From: Amycolatopsis solani
GTDB lineage: Bacteria; Actinomycetota; Actinomycetes; Mycobacteriales; Pseudonocardiaceae
DNA length: 64,000 nt
NCBI RefSeq assembly: GCF_033441515.1
Contig: NZ_JAWQJT010000002.1
Span: 62,001-126,000, forward strand
Direction of reading: 5' to 3'
In this document: positions 32,802-40,891 of the stretch, in pieces
How the letters are laid out: each line of letters starts with the position of its first letter
Position numbering within the stretch: the stretch's first letter is position 1
The notes under the pieces: model-generated
What the model was told of the DNA's origin: nothing
The model's input: only the letters and a program-made list of their open reading frames with translations
Databases searched by the model: none
Program-made: the position numbers and the translations under genes

Positions 32802-34091
32802 ATGAGCTGGGGATTCGAGACCGATCCCGAGATCCAGGAGGAACTGGACTGGGTCGAGGAGTTCGTCCGGTCCGAGGTCGAGCCGGTCGACCAGGTCGTC
32901 GAGCACGCCTGGAACCCGCGCGACCCGGTGCGCAACGCGCTCATCAAGCCGTTGCAGCAGCGGGTGCGCGAACGGAACCTGTGGGCGGCCCACCTCGGCC
33001 CGGAGCTCGGCGGCAAGGGGTTCGGGCAGCTGCGGCTGGCGCTGCTGAACGAGAAGCTCGGCCGGACGCACTCCGGCCCGGTGGTGTTCGGCTGCCAGGC
33101 CCCGGATTCGGGCAACGCCGAGATCCTGGCGCACTACGGCAGCGAGCACCTCAAGACGACGTACCTGAAGCCGCTGGTCGACGGCGAGATCGTGTCGTGC
33201 TTCTCGATGACGGAGCCGCACGGCGGGTCCGATCCCACCGGCTTCCGCACCACGGCCCGCCTGGACGGCGACACCTGGGTGATCAACGGCGAGAAGTGGT
33301 TCTCCAGCCACGCCCTGTTCGCCGAGTTCCTCATCGTCATGGCCGTCACCGAGCCGGAAGCGCCGCCGCACAAGTCGATGTCGATGTTCGTCGTCCCCGC
33401 CGGCACGCCGGGGGTCGAGCGCGTCCGCGACGTCTCGGTGTGGGGGCACGAGGAGCCGGTCGGCACCCACCAGTACTTGCGCTACACCGACGTCCGCGTC
33501 CCGGCGGAGAACCTCCTCGGCGGCCGCGGCGAGGCCTTCGCGGTCGCGCAGACGCGCCTCGGCGGCGGCCGCATCCACCACGCCATGCGGACCGTCGGCC
33601 TGGTGCAGACGGCCTTCGAGATGATGAAGCGCCGGGCGGTCTCCCGCACCGTCAGGGGCGGCCGCCTCGCCGACAAGCAGCTGGTCCAGGAGATGATCGC
33701 CGACTCCTGGATCCAGCTCGAACAGTTCCGCCTGCTCGTGCTGCGCACCGCGTGGCGGATCGACCGGTTCGACGACTACAAGAAGGTGCGCGCCGACATC
33801 TCCGCGGTGAAGGCCGCCATGCCGAAGGTGCTGGCGGACATCGCCGGCCGGGCGATCCAGATCCACGGCTCGCTCGGGATCTCCAAGGAACTGCCCTTCG
33901 GCAAGTGGGTCATGGAGTCGTTCCACATGGGACTGGCCGACGGCGCCACCGAGGTCCACAAGGTCAACCTCGCCCAAGCGCTCCTGCGGGGCACGGAACC
34001 CGACGACGGGTTGTTCCCGCCGTACACCCTGCCGGCGCGGCGCGCGGAAGCCCGGCTCCGGTTCGCCGACGTCCTCGGGGACGACGTATGA
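32802..34091 (+). CDS. Acyl-CoA dehydrogenase (second)
   Basis: A 429-residue acyl-CoA dehydrogenase of the ACAD10/11-like long type. CFSMTEPHGGSDPTGFRTTA and WVINGEKWFSSHA are substrate/FAD motifs; GRAIQIHGSLGISKELPFGKWV and MGLADGATEVHKVNLAQALL form the C-terminal flavin contact. Members accept branched or hydroxylated acyl chains. It overlaps the next dehydrogenase gene by 4 bp. The two adjacent dehydrogenases of different size could form a hetero-oligomer, as some actinobacterial FadE pairs do. Confidence 0.9.
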   Translation: MSWGFETDPEIQEELDWVEEFVRSEVEPVDQVVEHAWNPRDPVRNALIKPLQQRVRERNLWAAHLGPELGGKGFGQLRLALLNEKLGRTHSGPVVFGCQAPDSGNAEILAHYGSEHLKTTYLKPLVDGEIVSCFSMTEPHGGSDPTGFRTTARLDGDTWVINGEKWFSSHALFAEFLIVMAVTEPEAPPHKSMSMFVVPAGTPGVERVRDVSVWGHEEPVGTHQYLRYTDVRVPAENLLGGRGEAFAVAQTRLGGGRIHHAMRTVGLVQTAFEMMKRRAVSRTVRGGRLADKQLVQEMIADSWIQLEQFRLLVLRTAWRIDRFDDYKKVRADISAVKAAMPKVLADIAGRAIQIHGSLGISKELPFGKWVMESFHMGLADGATEVHKVNLAQALLRGTEPDDGLFPPYTLPARRAEARLRFADVLGDDV

Positions 34092-35146
34092 GCCCGCGCC
34101 TCACGCCCGGCGCGGACGCCGAAGAGCTGCGCACGGTCGTCCGCGAATTCCTGCTCAAGCACACCGAGCCCGCGCGGGATGCCGAACGGGGCTGGGATCC
34201 CGCGACCTGGCGGCGGTTCGCCGTCGAACTCGGCGTCGCCGGACTGGACGTGCCCGAGGACCGCGGCGGCGCGGGTGCCGGGTTCCGCGAAGTCGCGGTC
34301 GTCGCCGAGGAACTGGGCCGGTCACTGGCGCGGCTGCCCTGGTTCGGCACGGCGGTGCTCGGCGTCGGCGTGCTGCTGCACGCCCCCGGCACGGATCTCC
34401 TCCCGTCCCTGCTCGACGGCACGACGACCGCCACCCTCGCCTACCGCGAGCACAGCCAGACCCGCGCGGCCGCGGACGCGCACGGGGACTGGTTCGTCTC
34501 GGGGGAGAAGGTGCTCGTGCTGGAGGGTGCGACGGCGGACCTGCTGTTCGTCACGGCGGAAACCGCCGACGGCCCCTCGATGTTCGCGGTCGAGGCCGCG
34601 CTCCCGGAAGTCAGCCGGCGTCCGGCCCGGGCGATCGACCCGAACCGCCAGCTGGCGACCGTGGCTTTCGACAGCGCGCCGGCGGTCCTGCTGGGACCGG
34701 CCGCGCCCGTGCTCGAGCGGGTGCTGCTGCGAGCTTCGGCCGCGTTGGCCGCCGAACAGACCGGCGGGGCGGCCGCGGCCATGGAAGCCGCGGTGGACTA
34801 CGCGGCCCACCGGCTGCAGTTCGGCAGGCCGATCGCCACGTTCCAAGCGATCAAGCACCGCTGCGCCGACATGGCCGTCGAAGTCGAAGCGGCCCGGTCG
34901 GCGTCGCTGTGGGCGGCCGCCGAGCTCGCCGAAGGAACGCCGGAGGCGGCCCGCGCGGCCGCGACGGCGGCGCTCGTGTGCGGGCGGGCGTACCGCTGGG
35001 TCGCCGACGAGAACGTCCAGGTCCACGGCGGCATCGGGTTCACCTGGGAGCATTCGGCCCACCTGCACGTCCGGCGCGCGCTGAGCAGCGCGGTGCTCTT
35101 CGAAGGGAGTCACGGCGATGCCCTCCTCGACGCCATCGGAGTCTGA
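34088..35146 (+). CDS. Acyl-CoA dehydrogenase (third, small)
   Basis: A 352-residue acyl-CoA dehydrogenase-like protein. The N-terminal helical domain (TVVREFLLKHTEPARD...LDVPEDRGGAG) and C-terminal four-helix domain (LQFGRPIATFQAIKHRCADMAVEVEAARS...VQVHGGIGFTWEHSAHLHVRRA) are clear. The middle beta domain is short and lacks the usual TEP-GSD flavin motif, having only FVSGEKVLVLEG. That pattern is known for the partner subunit of heteromeric FadE enzymes, which supports pairing with the gene just upstream. It overlaps the flavin dehydrogenase gene by 29 bp. Confidence 0.88.
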   Translation: MSPRLTPGADAEELRTVVREFLLKHTEPARDAERGWDPATWRRFAVELGVAGLDVPEDRGGAGAGFREVAVVAEELGRSLARLPWFGTAVLGVGVLLHAPGTDLLPSLLDGTTTATLAYREHSQTRAAADAHGDWFVSGEKVLVLEGATADLLFVTAETADGPSMFAVEAALPEVSRRPARAIDPNRQLATVAFDSAPAVLLGPAAPVLERVLLRASAALAAEQTGGAAAAMEAAVDYAAHRLQFGRPIATFQAIKHRCADMAVEVEAARSASLWAAAELAEGTPEAARAAATAALVCGRAYRWVADENVQVHGGIGFTWEHSAHLHVRRALSSAVLFEGSHGDALLDAIGV

Positions 35147-36452
35147 CGCGGCCGACCTGCTCGTGCTCGGCGGCGGCATGGCCGGCCTCAGCGCCGCGGC
35201 GCGGGCGGTCGCGCTCGGGGCGCGGGTGCTGGTAGTCGAGCGCGCACCCCGGCTCGGTGGTTCCGCGCTGTACGCGGGGTACCTGTGGACCGGCACGACC
35301 GGCGAAGCCATGCACGCGCTCAACCCGCACGGGGCGCCGGAGCTGACCGCCGCGGTCGTCGACGGCTTCCCGGCCGCGCTGGCGTTGCTGGCCGACCTCG
35401 GGGTGTCGTACGGGCCGCCGGTCACCGTGCTGCGCCACGGCACCGGCCACCAGTTCGACACCGCCCAGTTCGTCGACGCCGCCCGGCGGCGGGTGACGAC
35501 GAACGGCGAGATCGTCACCGGCGCACGCACGGAACGGCTGCGCGTCGACGACGGAGGTGCCGTGACCGGGGCGGACCTGCTCCTCGCCGACGGCACCCGC
35601 CGGTCGGTGCGCGCGCCGGCGACCGTGCTGGCGACCGGCGGGTTCCAGGCCGACGCCGGGCTGCGCGCGGACCTCGTCCACCCCCAGGCGGAGCGGATCG
35701 CGCTGCGGTCGAACGAGTGGAGCCGCGGGGACGGACTGCGGCTCGCCCGGCAGGCCGGCGGCCGGGTCGCCAACCGGGGCGGGGGCTTCTACGGGCACCT
35801 GATCCCGGCCGGCGTCGCCCTCGAGCCGGAACTCTTCGTCGACCTCGCCCTCTACTACAGCGAGCACGCGGTGCTGTTCAACCTCAAGGGCGAGCGCTTC
35901 GTGGACGAGACCGCGGGCGACCACCTGACCACGATGGCGCTGCTCGACCAGCCGGAGGCGCGCGGGCTGCTGGTCACCGACGCCCACGGGTACCGCGAGT
36001 GGGGCGTCGGCGCCTACGTCGAAGGCGCCCCGGCCACGGACAAATTCGCGCTCGCGCGGCGTCGGGGCGGCCGGTGCGTCGTCGCCGAGTCGCCCGCGGA
36101 CTTCGCGGAGATGCCGCCGGAGTGGGGTTACGACGGAGCGGCCGTCGCCCGCGAGCTGACGCGGATCGCGGCCGGCGCCCCGGACGGGCTGGGCCGCCGG
36201 TACGACCCGCGGCCCCTCGATCGGCCGCCGTACTACGTCGTCGAAGTCGCGCCGGCCATCACGTTCCCGTTCGCGGGCATCGAGGTGGACCGGGCCGGCC
36301 GGGTGCTCGGCGAGACCGGTCCGGTGGCCGGCCTGTACGCGGCGGGGTCCGACATCGGCGGCCTCTACGCGCACGCCTACGCCGGCGGTCTCGCGCCCGC
36401 CGTCGTCTTCGGCATGGCGGCGGCGGAACACGCGGTCCGGCGAATGACCTGA
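35118..36452 (+). CDS. FAD-binding dehydrogenase (KstD/fumarate-reductase-like)
   Basis: A 444-residue flavoprotein. The dinucleotide-binding motif VLGGGMAGLSAAARAVALGARVLVVERAPRLGG is cut here only for description and sits at residues ~15-47. ATVLATGGFQAD and the C-terminal GLYAAGSDIGGLYAHAYAGGLAPAVVFG region close the FAD domain. The family includes ketosteroid dehydrogenases, fumarate reductases and 3-oxo-enoate reductases. A ring or side-chain desaturation/reduction step is plausible. ATG 35118 has a GAAGGGAG site. It is the last gene of the rightward operon; operator 3 begins within its final codons. Confidence 0.85.
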   Translation: MPSSTPSESDAADLLVLGGGMAGLSAAARAVALGARVLVVERAPRLGGSALYAGYLWTGTTGEAMHALNPHGAPELTAAVVDGFPAALALLADLGVSYGPPVTVLRHGTGHQFDTAQFVDAARRRVTTNGEIVTGARTERLRVDDGGAVTGADLLLADGTRRSVRAPATVLATGGFQADAGLRADLVHPQAERIALRSNEWSRGDGLRLARQAGGRVANRGGGFYGHLIPAGVALEPELFVDLALYYSEHAVLFNLKGERFVDETAGDHLTTMALLDQPEARGLLVTDAHGYREWGVGAYVEGAPATDKFALARRRGGRCVVAESPADFAEMPPEWGYDGAAVARELTRIAAGAPDGLGRRYDPRPLDRPPYYVVEVAPAITFPFAGIEVDRAGRVLGETGPVAGLYAAGSDIGGLYAHAYAGGLAPAVVFGMAAAEHAVRRMT

Positions 36453-36478
36453 ATCCGGTTCAGGTGAGCGTCTAGAGT
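36447..36478 (+). promoter_or_regulatory. Operator 3 and promoter of the tetR gene
   Basis: ACCTGAA-TCCGG-TTCAGGT (36447-36465) has perfect 7-bp arms with the same N5 spacer as the other regulon sites. It covers the -35 region of a promoter whose -10 would be TAGAGT (36473-36478). It starts in the last codons of the flavin dehydrogenase gene and ends 41 bp before the regulator's GTG. Its position points to autoregulation. Confidence 0.72.
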
Positions 36479-36506
36479 GTGGTGACCGCCGTACCAGGGA
36501 GCCAGC

Positions 36507-37148
36507 GTGAGCATTGAGTCATTGACCGAATCCGACGACGGGCCGCGGTCCAAGCGGCCGGCCATCCTGGCGGTGGCCGTCGAGCGGTTCGGCGAGGTCG
36601 GGTACGAGGCGACCAAGTGGTCCGAGATCGCCGAACGCGTCGGGATCGGGCACACGGCGCTCTACCACTACTTCGAGTCCAAGGCGCACTGCCTGCTCAC
36701 GATCATGCGGCTCGGCCTGCGCAACTCCGACACGGCGTTCCGCGAAGCGACGAAGGAGACCCCCACCGCGACGGCGGCGCTGCGGGCGGCCGTGGCCGCC
36801 GCGTGCTCGATCCCGCCGTGGGAGGTGCAGCAGAACCGGATCCTGCAGTCGAACATCGCGCTGCTGGCCAACGAGCGGGCGTCCAAACGGGAAGAGACGG
36901 AGCGGCTGGCGTGCCGCGCCCTCGTCGTGAAGATCGAGCACAACTGGGCGGAGCTCCTGGAACGGGGCATCGCCGCCGGCGAATTCCCGGACCGCGATCC
37001 GCTGCTGATGGCCCGCGGCATCCTCGGGATGATCGTCGGCGTGTGGCGCTGGTACCGGCCCGGCGGGACGCTGGACCTCGACGCCATCGCCGGGTTCGTC
37101 GAAGGGTGCTGCGTGCGCATGGTCGTGGCGGCCGATCCGGTGGGCTGA
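36507..37148 (+). CDS. TetR family regulator, proposed repressor of the regulon
   Basis: A 213-residue TetR protein. HTH residues ~17-62: PAILAVAVERFGEVGYEATKWSEIAERVGIGHTALYHYFESKAHCL, of the KstR2/FadR-type style. The rest is a TetR_C helical ligand domain (RAAVAAACSIPPWEVQQNRILQSNIALLANERA...FVEGCCVRMVVA). It starts at GTG 36507. It is the only regulator inside the 22-41 kb locus, is preceded by a copy of the repeated operator, and sits centrally. It is therefore the probable repressor of all five units, with a pathway acyl-CoA as the likely inducer, by analogy with KstR2-type regulators. Ligand and binding remain inference. Confidence 0.88.
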   Translation: MSIESLTESDDGPRSKRPAILAVAVERFGEVGYEATKWSEIAERVGIGHTALYHYFESKAHCLLTIMRLGLRNSDTAFREATKETPTATAALRAAVAAACSIPPWEVQQNRILQSNIALLANERASKREETERLACRALVVKIEHNWAELLERGIAAGEFPDRDPLLMARGILGMIVGVWRWYRPGGTLDLDAIAGFVEGCCVRMVVAADPVG

Positions 37149-37154
37149 GCGCTC

Positions 37155-37213
37155 TTGCTCTCCGGTTCGCGGCTGTTTAGAGTCGAGAGAACAGAACTGA
37201 CTTCATGTCAGTT
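37155..37213 (+). promoter_or_regulatory. Promoter and operator 4 for the ligase operon
   Basis: TTGCTC (37155-37160), a 17-bp spacer and TAGAGT (37178-37183) form a promoter. AACTGAC-TTCAT-GTCAGTT (37195-37213), perfect 7-bp arms with N5 spacer, lies just downstream of the expected start point, a roadblock position. AAGGAGG (37224-37230) then precedes GTG 37239. Confidence 0.72.
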
Positions 37214-37238
37214 TCGGTCCGTCAAGGAGGACGGTGCG

Positions 37239-37607
37239 GTGATCATCGAGGACTACTACGCGCGGCTGGACGGCCCCGAGCCGCTGCGGGCGCTCGAGCT
37301 GGCCGAACCGCGAGTCGAGTTCCTGATCGCGTTGCCCGGCAACGAGATCCGCGGTACCGGCGTGGCCGACCTGGAGGCCTACATCGCGGCCCGGCCCGCC
37401 GTGGGACGACGGCACGTCGTCCGCCGCCGCGGCGTGGACGGCGATCTGGAGATGGCCTACGGGATCATCACCGAGGGCGACGGGCGCGGGACCGGCTCGT
37501 TCTCCGCGGCCGCCGAAATCTCCCCGGCCGGGCGCCTGCGGCGCTACCAGGTGTTCTTCCACCCGGAGTTCAGCCTGTTCCCGCTGCCGGCGGGCGGTGC
37601 CGCATGA
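37239..37607 (+). CDS. SnoaL/NTF2-like small protein
   Basis: A 122-residue cone-shaped NTF2-like protein by pattern: an N-terminal helix with YYARLDGPEPLRALELAEP, then strands VEFLIALPGNEIRGTG and the helix ADLEAYIAARP, then the long sheet (GRRHVVRRRGVDGDLEMAYGIITEGDG...FSAAAEISPAGRLRRYQVFFHPE). Such proteins act as isomerases, hydratases or binding proteins. GTG 37239, 8 bp after AAGGAGG, decides the start; the frame upstream is open but crosses operator 4. It overlaps the next, related gene by 4 bp, and the two may form a heterodimer. Confidence 0.72.
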   Translation: MIIEDYYARLDGPEPLRALELAEPRVEFLIALPGNEIRGTGVADLEAYIAARPAVGRRHVVRRRGVDGDLEMAYGIITEGDGRGTGSFSAAAEISPAGRLRRYQVFFHPEFSLFPLPAGGAA

Positions 37608-37975
37608 GCGGGGCCCCGACCCTGGACCGCTGGTTCGCCGCGATCGACTCGGCGCGGCCCGAGGGCATCCTCGACCTGATCGCCCCCGGGTTCCGGTTCT
37701 CGATCGTCTTCGGCACCGGCGGTGGCCGGGCCACCGACTTCGCGGGCGGCCGGGCGGCCATGGAGGGCTACCTCGCCCAGCGGGAAAAGGGCGTGCTCAC
37801 CCACCACGTCCTGACCGGCTCGACGCGCGGCCGGGACGAGCTGGTCCTCGGCGAGACCCGCCGCGGCGAGGAATTCGAATCGACCTTCGTCGCCGCCGCG
37901 AGGCTCGACGAAGACGGCAACGTCGTCTCGCTGATGATCGGCCGTTCCCCGGAGCTGGAGATCGGCGCGGCCTGA
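37604..37975 (+). CDS. SnoaL/NTF2-like small protein (second)
   Basis: A 123-residue NTF2-like protein with TLDRWFAAIDSARPEGILDLIAPGFRFSIVFG at the start and FESTFVAAARLDEDGNVVSLMIGR at the end, matching the layout of the preceding gene. No recognised catalytic set is visible. The tandem, translationally coupled pair resembles heteromeric hydratase/isomerase pairs seen with SCP2-type thiolase clusters; this is a resemblance of layout only. Confidence 0.7.
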   Translation: MSGAPTLDRWFAAIDSARPEGILDLIAPGFRFSIVFGTGGGRATDFAGGRAAMEGYLAQREKGVLTHHVLTGSTRGRDELVLGETRRGEEFESTFVAAARLDEDGNVVSLMIGRSPELEIGAA

Positions 37976-38000
37976 AGCAGGCGGCCCCACGGAGGCAGTG

Positions 38001-38321
38001 ATGTTCAACCTTGTTCTGCTCGCCGCTCGCCCGCCCGAGTGGACCCACGACCGGTTCATCGAGTGGTGGCGCGGCGAGCACGCCGAAATGACCTACCCGC
38101 TGCCGGGCCTGCGGGCCTGGCGGCACACCGCCGTGTCCAGCGCGCTCGAGCCCCGCTCGGAAGGCTGGGACGGGCTGTCCGTGCTCAGCTTCGACGACGA
38201 AGCCGCGGCCCGTACCGCGCTCGCCAGCCCGGAGTGGGACGCCGCGGTGCGCCACGTCGGCGCCATGCGCGGCAAGCGGATCGCCCTGCTCGGCGACGAG
38301 CGCGAGATGTTCCCGGGATGA
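38001..38321 (+). CDS. EthD-like ferredoxin-fold protein
   Basis: A 106-residue dimeric alpha-beta barrel protein of the EthD type: FNLVLLAARPPEWTHDRFIEWWRGEHAEM, with the conserved W-x-x-x-H, and WDGLSVLSFDDEAAARTALASPEW. Members are small decarboxylases/cyclases or partners of oxidoreductases. ATG 38001 follows GGAGG; GTG 37998 is less likely. Its stop overlaps the ligase start (ATGA). Confidence 0.78.
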   Translation: MFNLVLLAARPPEWTHDRFIEWWRGEHAEMTYPLPGLRAWRHTAVSSALEPRSEGWDGLSVLSFDDEAAARTALASPEWDAAVRHVGAMRGKRIALLGDEREMFPG

Positions 38322-39805
38322 AGGAACTGGTCGCGGAACTCGACGCGCGCGTGGCCACGGACCCCGGCGCGGTGGTGGCGATCGACGCGGACGGCGCGCA
38401 CGCGCTGGCCGCGGTGCTGGGCGCGGCGGACGACTTCGCCGAGGTGCTGGCCGACGTGGCCGGCCCGGGGGTCACCTTGTTGCTCCAGGCCGACAACAGC
38501 AAGCGCACGATCGCGGGCGCGCTGGCGGTCGGCCGGCTCGGCGGGACACTGGCGCTGATCAGCAGGCACAGCACGCGCGAGGAGTTCGCCGCCGCCCGCG
38601 AAGACATCGCGCCCGACGTCGTCGTCGCGTCCGCGGCGGCACTGTCCACTTGGGACGTCGCGGCCGCGGACGGCCCCGTCCTCGACGGCTGGCACCTCGC
38701 GGCCGCCGGGCGGGCCGCGGCCGATCGCTGGGCCGGGGGCGTGGTCGTCGGGCTCACGTCCGGGTCGACCGGGCGCGCCAAAGGCGTGGTGCAGAGCGAG
38801 GCCGCGCTCCGCTACGCCGGCCGCCGGACGATCGAAGCGGTGGGGCTGCGGCCCGGTGACGCGGTGGGCGCGCTCGTACCGCTTTCGTCCGCCGCGGCCA
38901 TCTGCTTCGGCCTGTACCTGCCCCTCATGCTCGGCGGGCCGATGCTCCTGCTGGAGAAGTGGGAGCCGGGCGCGGCGGTCCGGCTGCTGGCCGAACACCG
39001 GGCCCGGTGGACGATGTGCGTCCCGACCATGGCCCTGCAGATGGGCTCGGCGGCCGGCGCCGAGGGCGCGCTCACGGCGATGACCGCGATGACGGTCGGC
39101 GGCGGCCCGATGGACGCCGGTGCCCTCGGCCGGGCCGAACGCCGGCTGGGCACGCGGTTCCTGCGCGTCTTCGGCATGTCCGAGTGCCTGGGGCACACCA
39201 CGCCGCGGCCCTCTGACCCGGTGGACCAGCGGCTCGGAACCGACGGGCGGCCCTTCCCAGGAACCGAGCTGCGCGTCGTGGACGAACTCGGCGCATCCCT
39301 GCCCGCCGGGGTCACCGGGCACGCCCAGGTCCGGGGGCCGTCGCTGTTCCTGGGCTACGCGCGCGGCGGCACGGTGGAAAGCCCGCGGCTGACCCGCGAC
39401 GGCTTCCTGGCCACCGGCGACCTGATGGAGATCCGCCCGGACGGCTCGGTGACCGTGAAGGGCCGCGAGAAGGACATCATCATCCGCGGCGGCCGCAACA
39501 TCGACATCACCGAGGTCGAGAGCGCGATCGCCCGGCACCCGGAGGTCGACCAGGTCTGCGTGGTCCCGGTGCCCGACGAGGTGCTGGGCGAGCGCGTCGC
39601 GGCACTGCTGGTGACCGGGCGCGAGGACCTGGACGTGCCGGCCCTGCAGGAGCACCTCCACGGCGAGGGGCTGGCCAAGGGGAAGTGGCCCGAGTACGTC
39701 TTCCGCGTCGAGGCGCTGCCGCAGAACCGGGTCGGCAAGCTGGCCCGCCGCGAAGCCGCGGTGCTCGCCGACCGCTTGCGTGGCGCGGCGGGCGGTGGTG
39801 GGTGA
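38318..39805 (+). CDS. AMP-dependent acyl-CoA ligase
   Basis: A 495-residue member of the adenylate-forming ANL family. The P-loop is LTSGSTGRAKG (147-156 region); further motifs are FGMSE, the hinge-side TGDL and GREKDIIIRGGRNIDITEVE, and the C-terminal catalytic Lys in LPQNRVGKLARRE. It activates a carboxylic acid with ATP and CoA and is the only ligase in the locus, so it should perform the committed first step. The acid-pocket residues (FGLYLPLMLGG) do not tell the substrate. It is coupled to EthD upstream; the alcohol dehydrogenase follows 10 bp later. Confidence 0.92.
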   Translation: MKELVAELDARVATDPGAVVAIDADGAHALAAVLGAADDFAEVLADVAGPGVTLLLQADNSKRTIAGALAVGRLGGTLALISRHSTREEFAAAREDIAPDVVVASAAALSTWDVAAADGPVLDGWHLAAAGRAAADRWAGGVVVGLTSGSTGRAKGVVQSEAALRYAGRRTIEAVGLRPGDAVGALVPLSSAAAICFGLYLPLMLGGPMLLLEKWEPGAAVRLLAEHRARWTMCVPTMALQMGSAAGAEGALTAMTAMTVGGGPMDAGALGRAERRLGTRFLRVFGMSECLGHTTPRPSDPVDQRLGTDGRPFPGTELRVVDELGASLPAGVTGHAQVRGPSLFLGYARGGTVESPRLTRDGFLATGDLMEIRPDGSVTVKGREKDIIIRGGRNIDITEVESAIARHPEVDQVCVVPVPDEVLGERVAALLVTGREDLDVPALQEHLHGEGLAKGKWPEYVFRVEALPQNRVGKLARREAAVLADRLRGAAGGGG

Positions 39806-39815
39806 GGTGGCTGTG

Positions 39816-40853
39816 ATGCGGGCGTTCCGGTTGACCGGCCCGGGATCCGCCCGGCTGGTGGAGGTCGAGACCCCGGAGCCAGGGCCCGGGCGGGTGCGGC
39901 TCGACGTCCTGGCGGCCGGCGTGTGCCGCTCCGATCTGGCGGTGCTCGACCGCGTGGGGGCGCTGGGGTACGGCCTGCCGTTCACCTTCGGGCACGAGAT
40001 CTGCGGTCGCGTGGCCGCGCTCGGCCCCGGTGTGACCGGAGTCGGCGTCGGGGACGAGGTGGTGGTGCACGCCCCGGTCGGCTGTGGGCGCTGCCGGCGG
40101 TGCGGGCGCGGCGAAACCCAGTACTGCGACCACGGCCACGCGAGCGGGGCGGCGGGCTTCGGTCTCGGGCTGGACGGCGGGATGGCGGACGCCGTCGTGG
40201 TCGGCGCCGATCGGCTGGTGTCCAGCGCCGGCCTGGTGCCCGCGCACGCCGCCGTGCTGGCGGACGCGGGCCTGACGTCCTACCACGCCGTCGCCGGGTC
40301 GCTGGCCCGGTTGTCCGATGCGGACGCGGTGGCCGTGGTGATCGGCGTCGGCGGACTCGGCCACGTCGCACTGAGCATCCTGCGCGCCCTGACCGGGGCG
40401 ACCGTGGTGGCGGTCGACCTCCGCGAGCAGGCATTGGAACTGGCGCGAGAACTGGGCGCGGACCACACCGCGACCACCGGCACCTGCGCCGAGGTGGTCC
40501 GTGCCGCGACGGACGGGCGCGGCGCGGACGTCGTGTTCGACTTCGCCGTCGCGCCGAGCACCGCCGACGTCACGCCGTCGTTGCTGCGCAAGGGCGCGGA
40601 CCTCGTGCTCGTGGGCAGCGGGGGCGGCGTCGTGCCGGTGACCAAGCCCGGTCCGCTGCCCGCCGGCACCCGGGTGAGCCTGCCGTTCTGGGGATCGCGC
40701 GCCGAGCTGGCCGAGGTCGTCGGGCTCGCGCGCCGAGGGCTGCTTCCGGTGCGTACCACCGAGTTCGGGCTGGCGGAAGCGCCGCGGGTCTTCGGCCGGC
40801 TCGCGGCGGGCGAGGTCGTCGGACGCGCGGTGCTCGTCCCGGGCCTCGGGTGA
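39816..40853 (+). CDS. Zinc-dependent alcohol dehydrogenase
   Basis: A 345-residue zinc MDR. Catalytic-zinc ligands Cys37 (GVCRSD) and His60-Glu61 (GHE), structural-zinc Cys90/93/96/104 (CGRCRRCGRGETQYC), and the NAD loop GVGGLGH are all present. An Asp after beta-2 (VAVDLREQ) indicates NAD+. It oxidises a primary or secondary alcohol, or a hydroxyacyl intermediate. I chose ATG 39816, where family resemblance begins, over the upstream ATG at 39780 inside the ligase gene. It ends 38 bp before the nitroreductase ATG. Confidence 0.9.
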   Translation: MRAFRLTGPGSARLVEVETPEPGPGRVRLDVLAAGVCRSDLAVLDRVGALGYGLPFTFGHEICGRVAALGPGVTGVGVGDEVVVHAPVGCGRCRRCGRGETQYCDHGHASGAAGFGLGLDGGMADAVVVGADRLVSSAGLVPAHAAVLADAGLTSYHAVAGSLARLSDADAVAVVIGVGGLGHVALSILRALTGATVVAVDLREQALELARELGADHTATTGTCAEVVRAATDGRGADVVFDFAVAPSTADVTPSLLRKGADLVLVGSGGGVVPVTKPGPLPAGTRVSLPFWGSRAELAEVVGLARRGLLPVRTTEFGLAEAPRVFGRLAAGEVVGRAVLVPGLG

Positions 40854-40856
40854 GGC

Positions 40857-40890
40857 TTGACATGGGAACCGAACTGAAGTTAGTTCAGTC
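40857..40890 (+). promoter_or_regulatory. Operator 5 within a leaderless nitroreductase promoter
   Basis: AACTGAA-GTTAG-TTCAGTC (40872-40890) is the fifth 19-bp copy. TTGACA (40857-40862) and TAGTTC (40881-40886), spaced 18 bp, make a promoter whose start point would coincide with ATG 40892. The operator covers the -10 box. Confidence 0.68.
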
Positions 40891-40891
40891 C

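Noticed and set aside
40862..40891. Upstream ATG of the nitroreductase gene
   Set aside because: The extra ten codons coincide with operator 5 and promoter spacer and add no family-like sequence.
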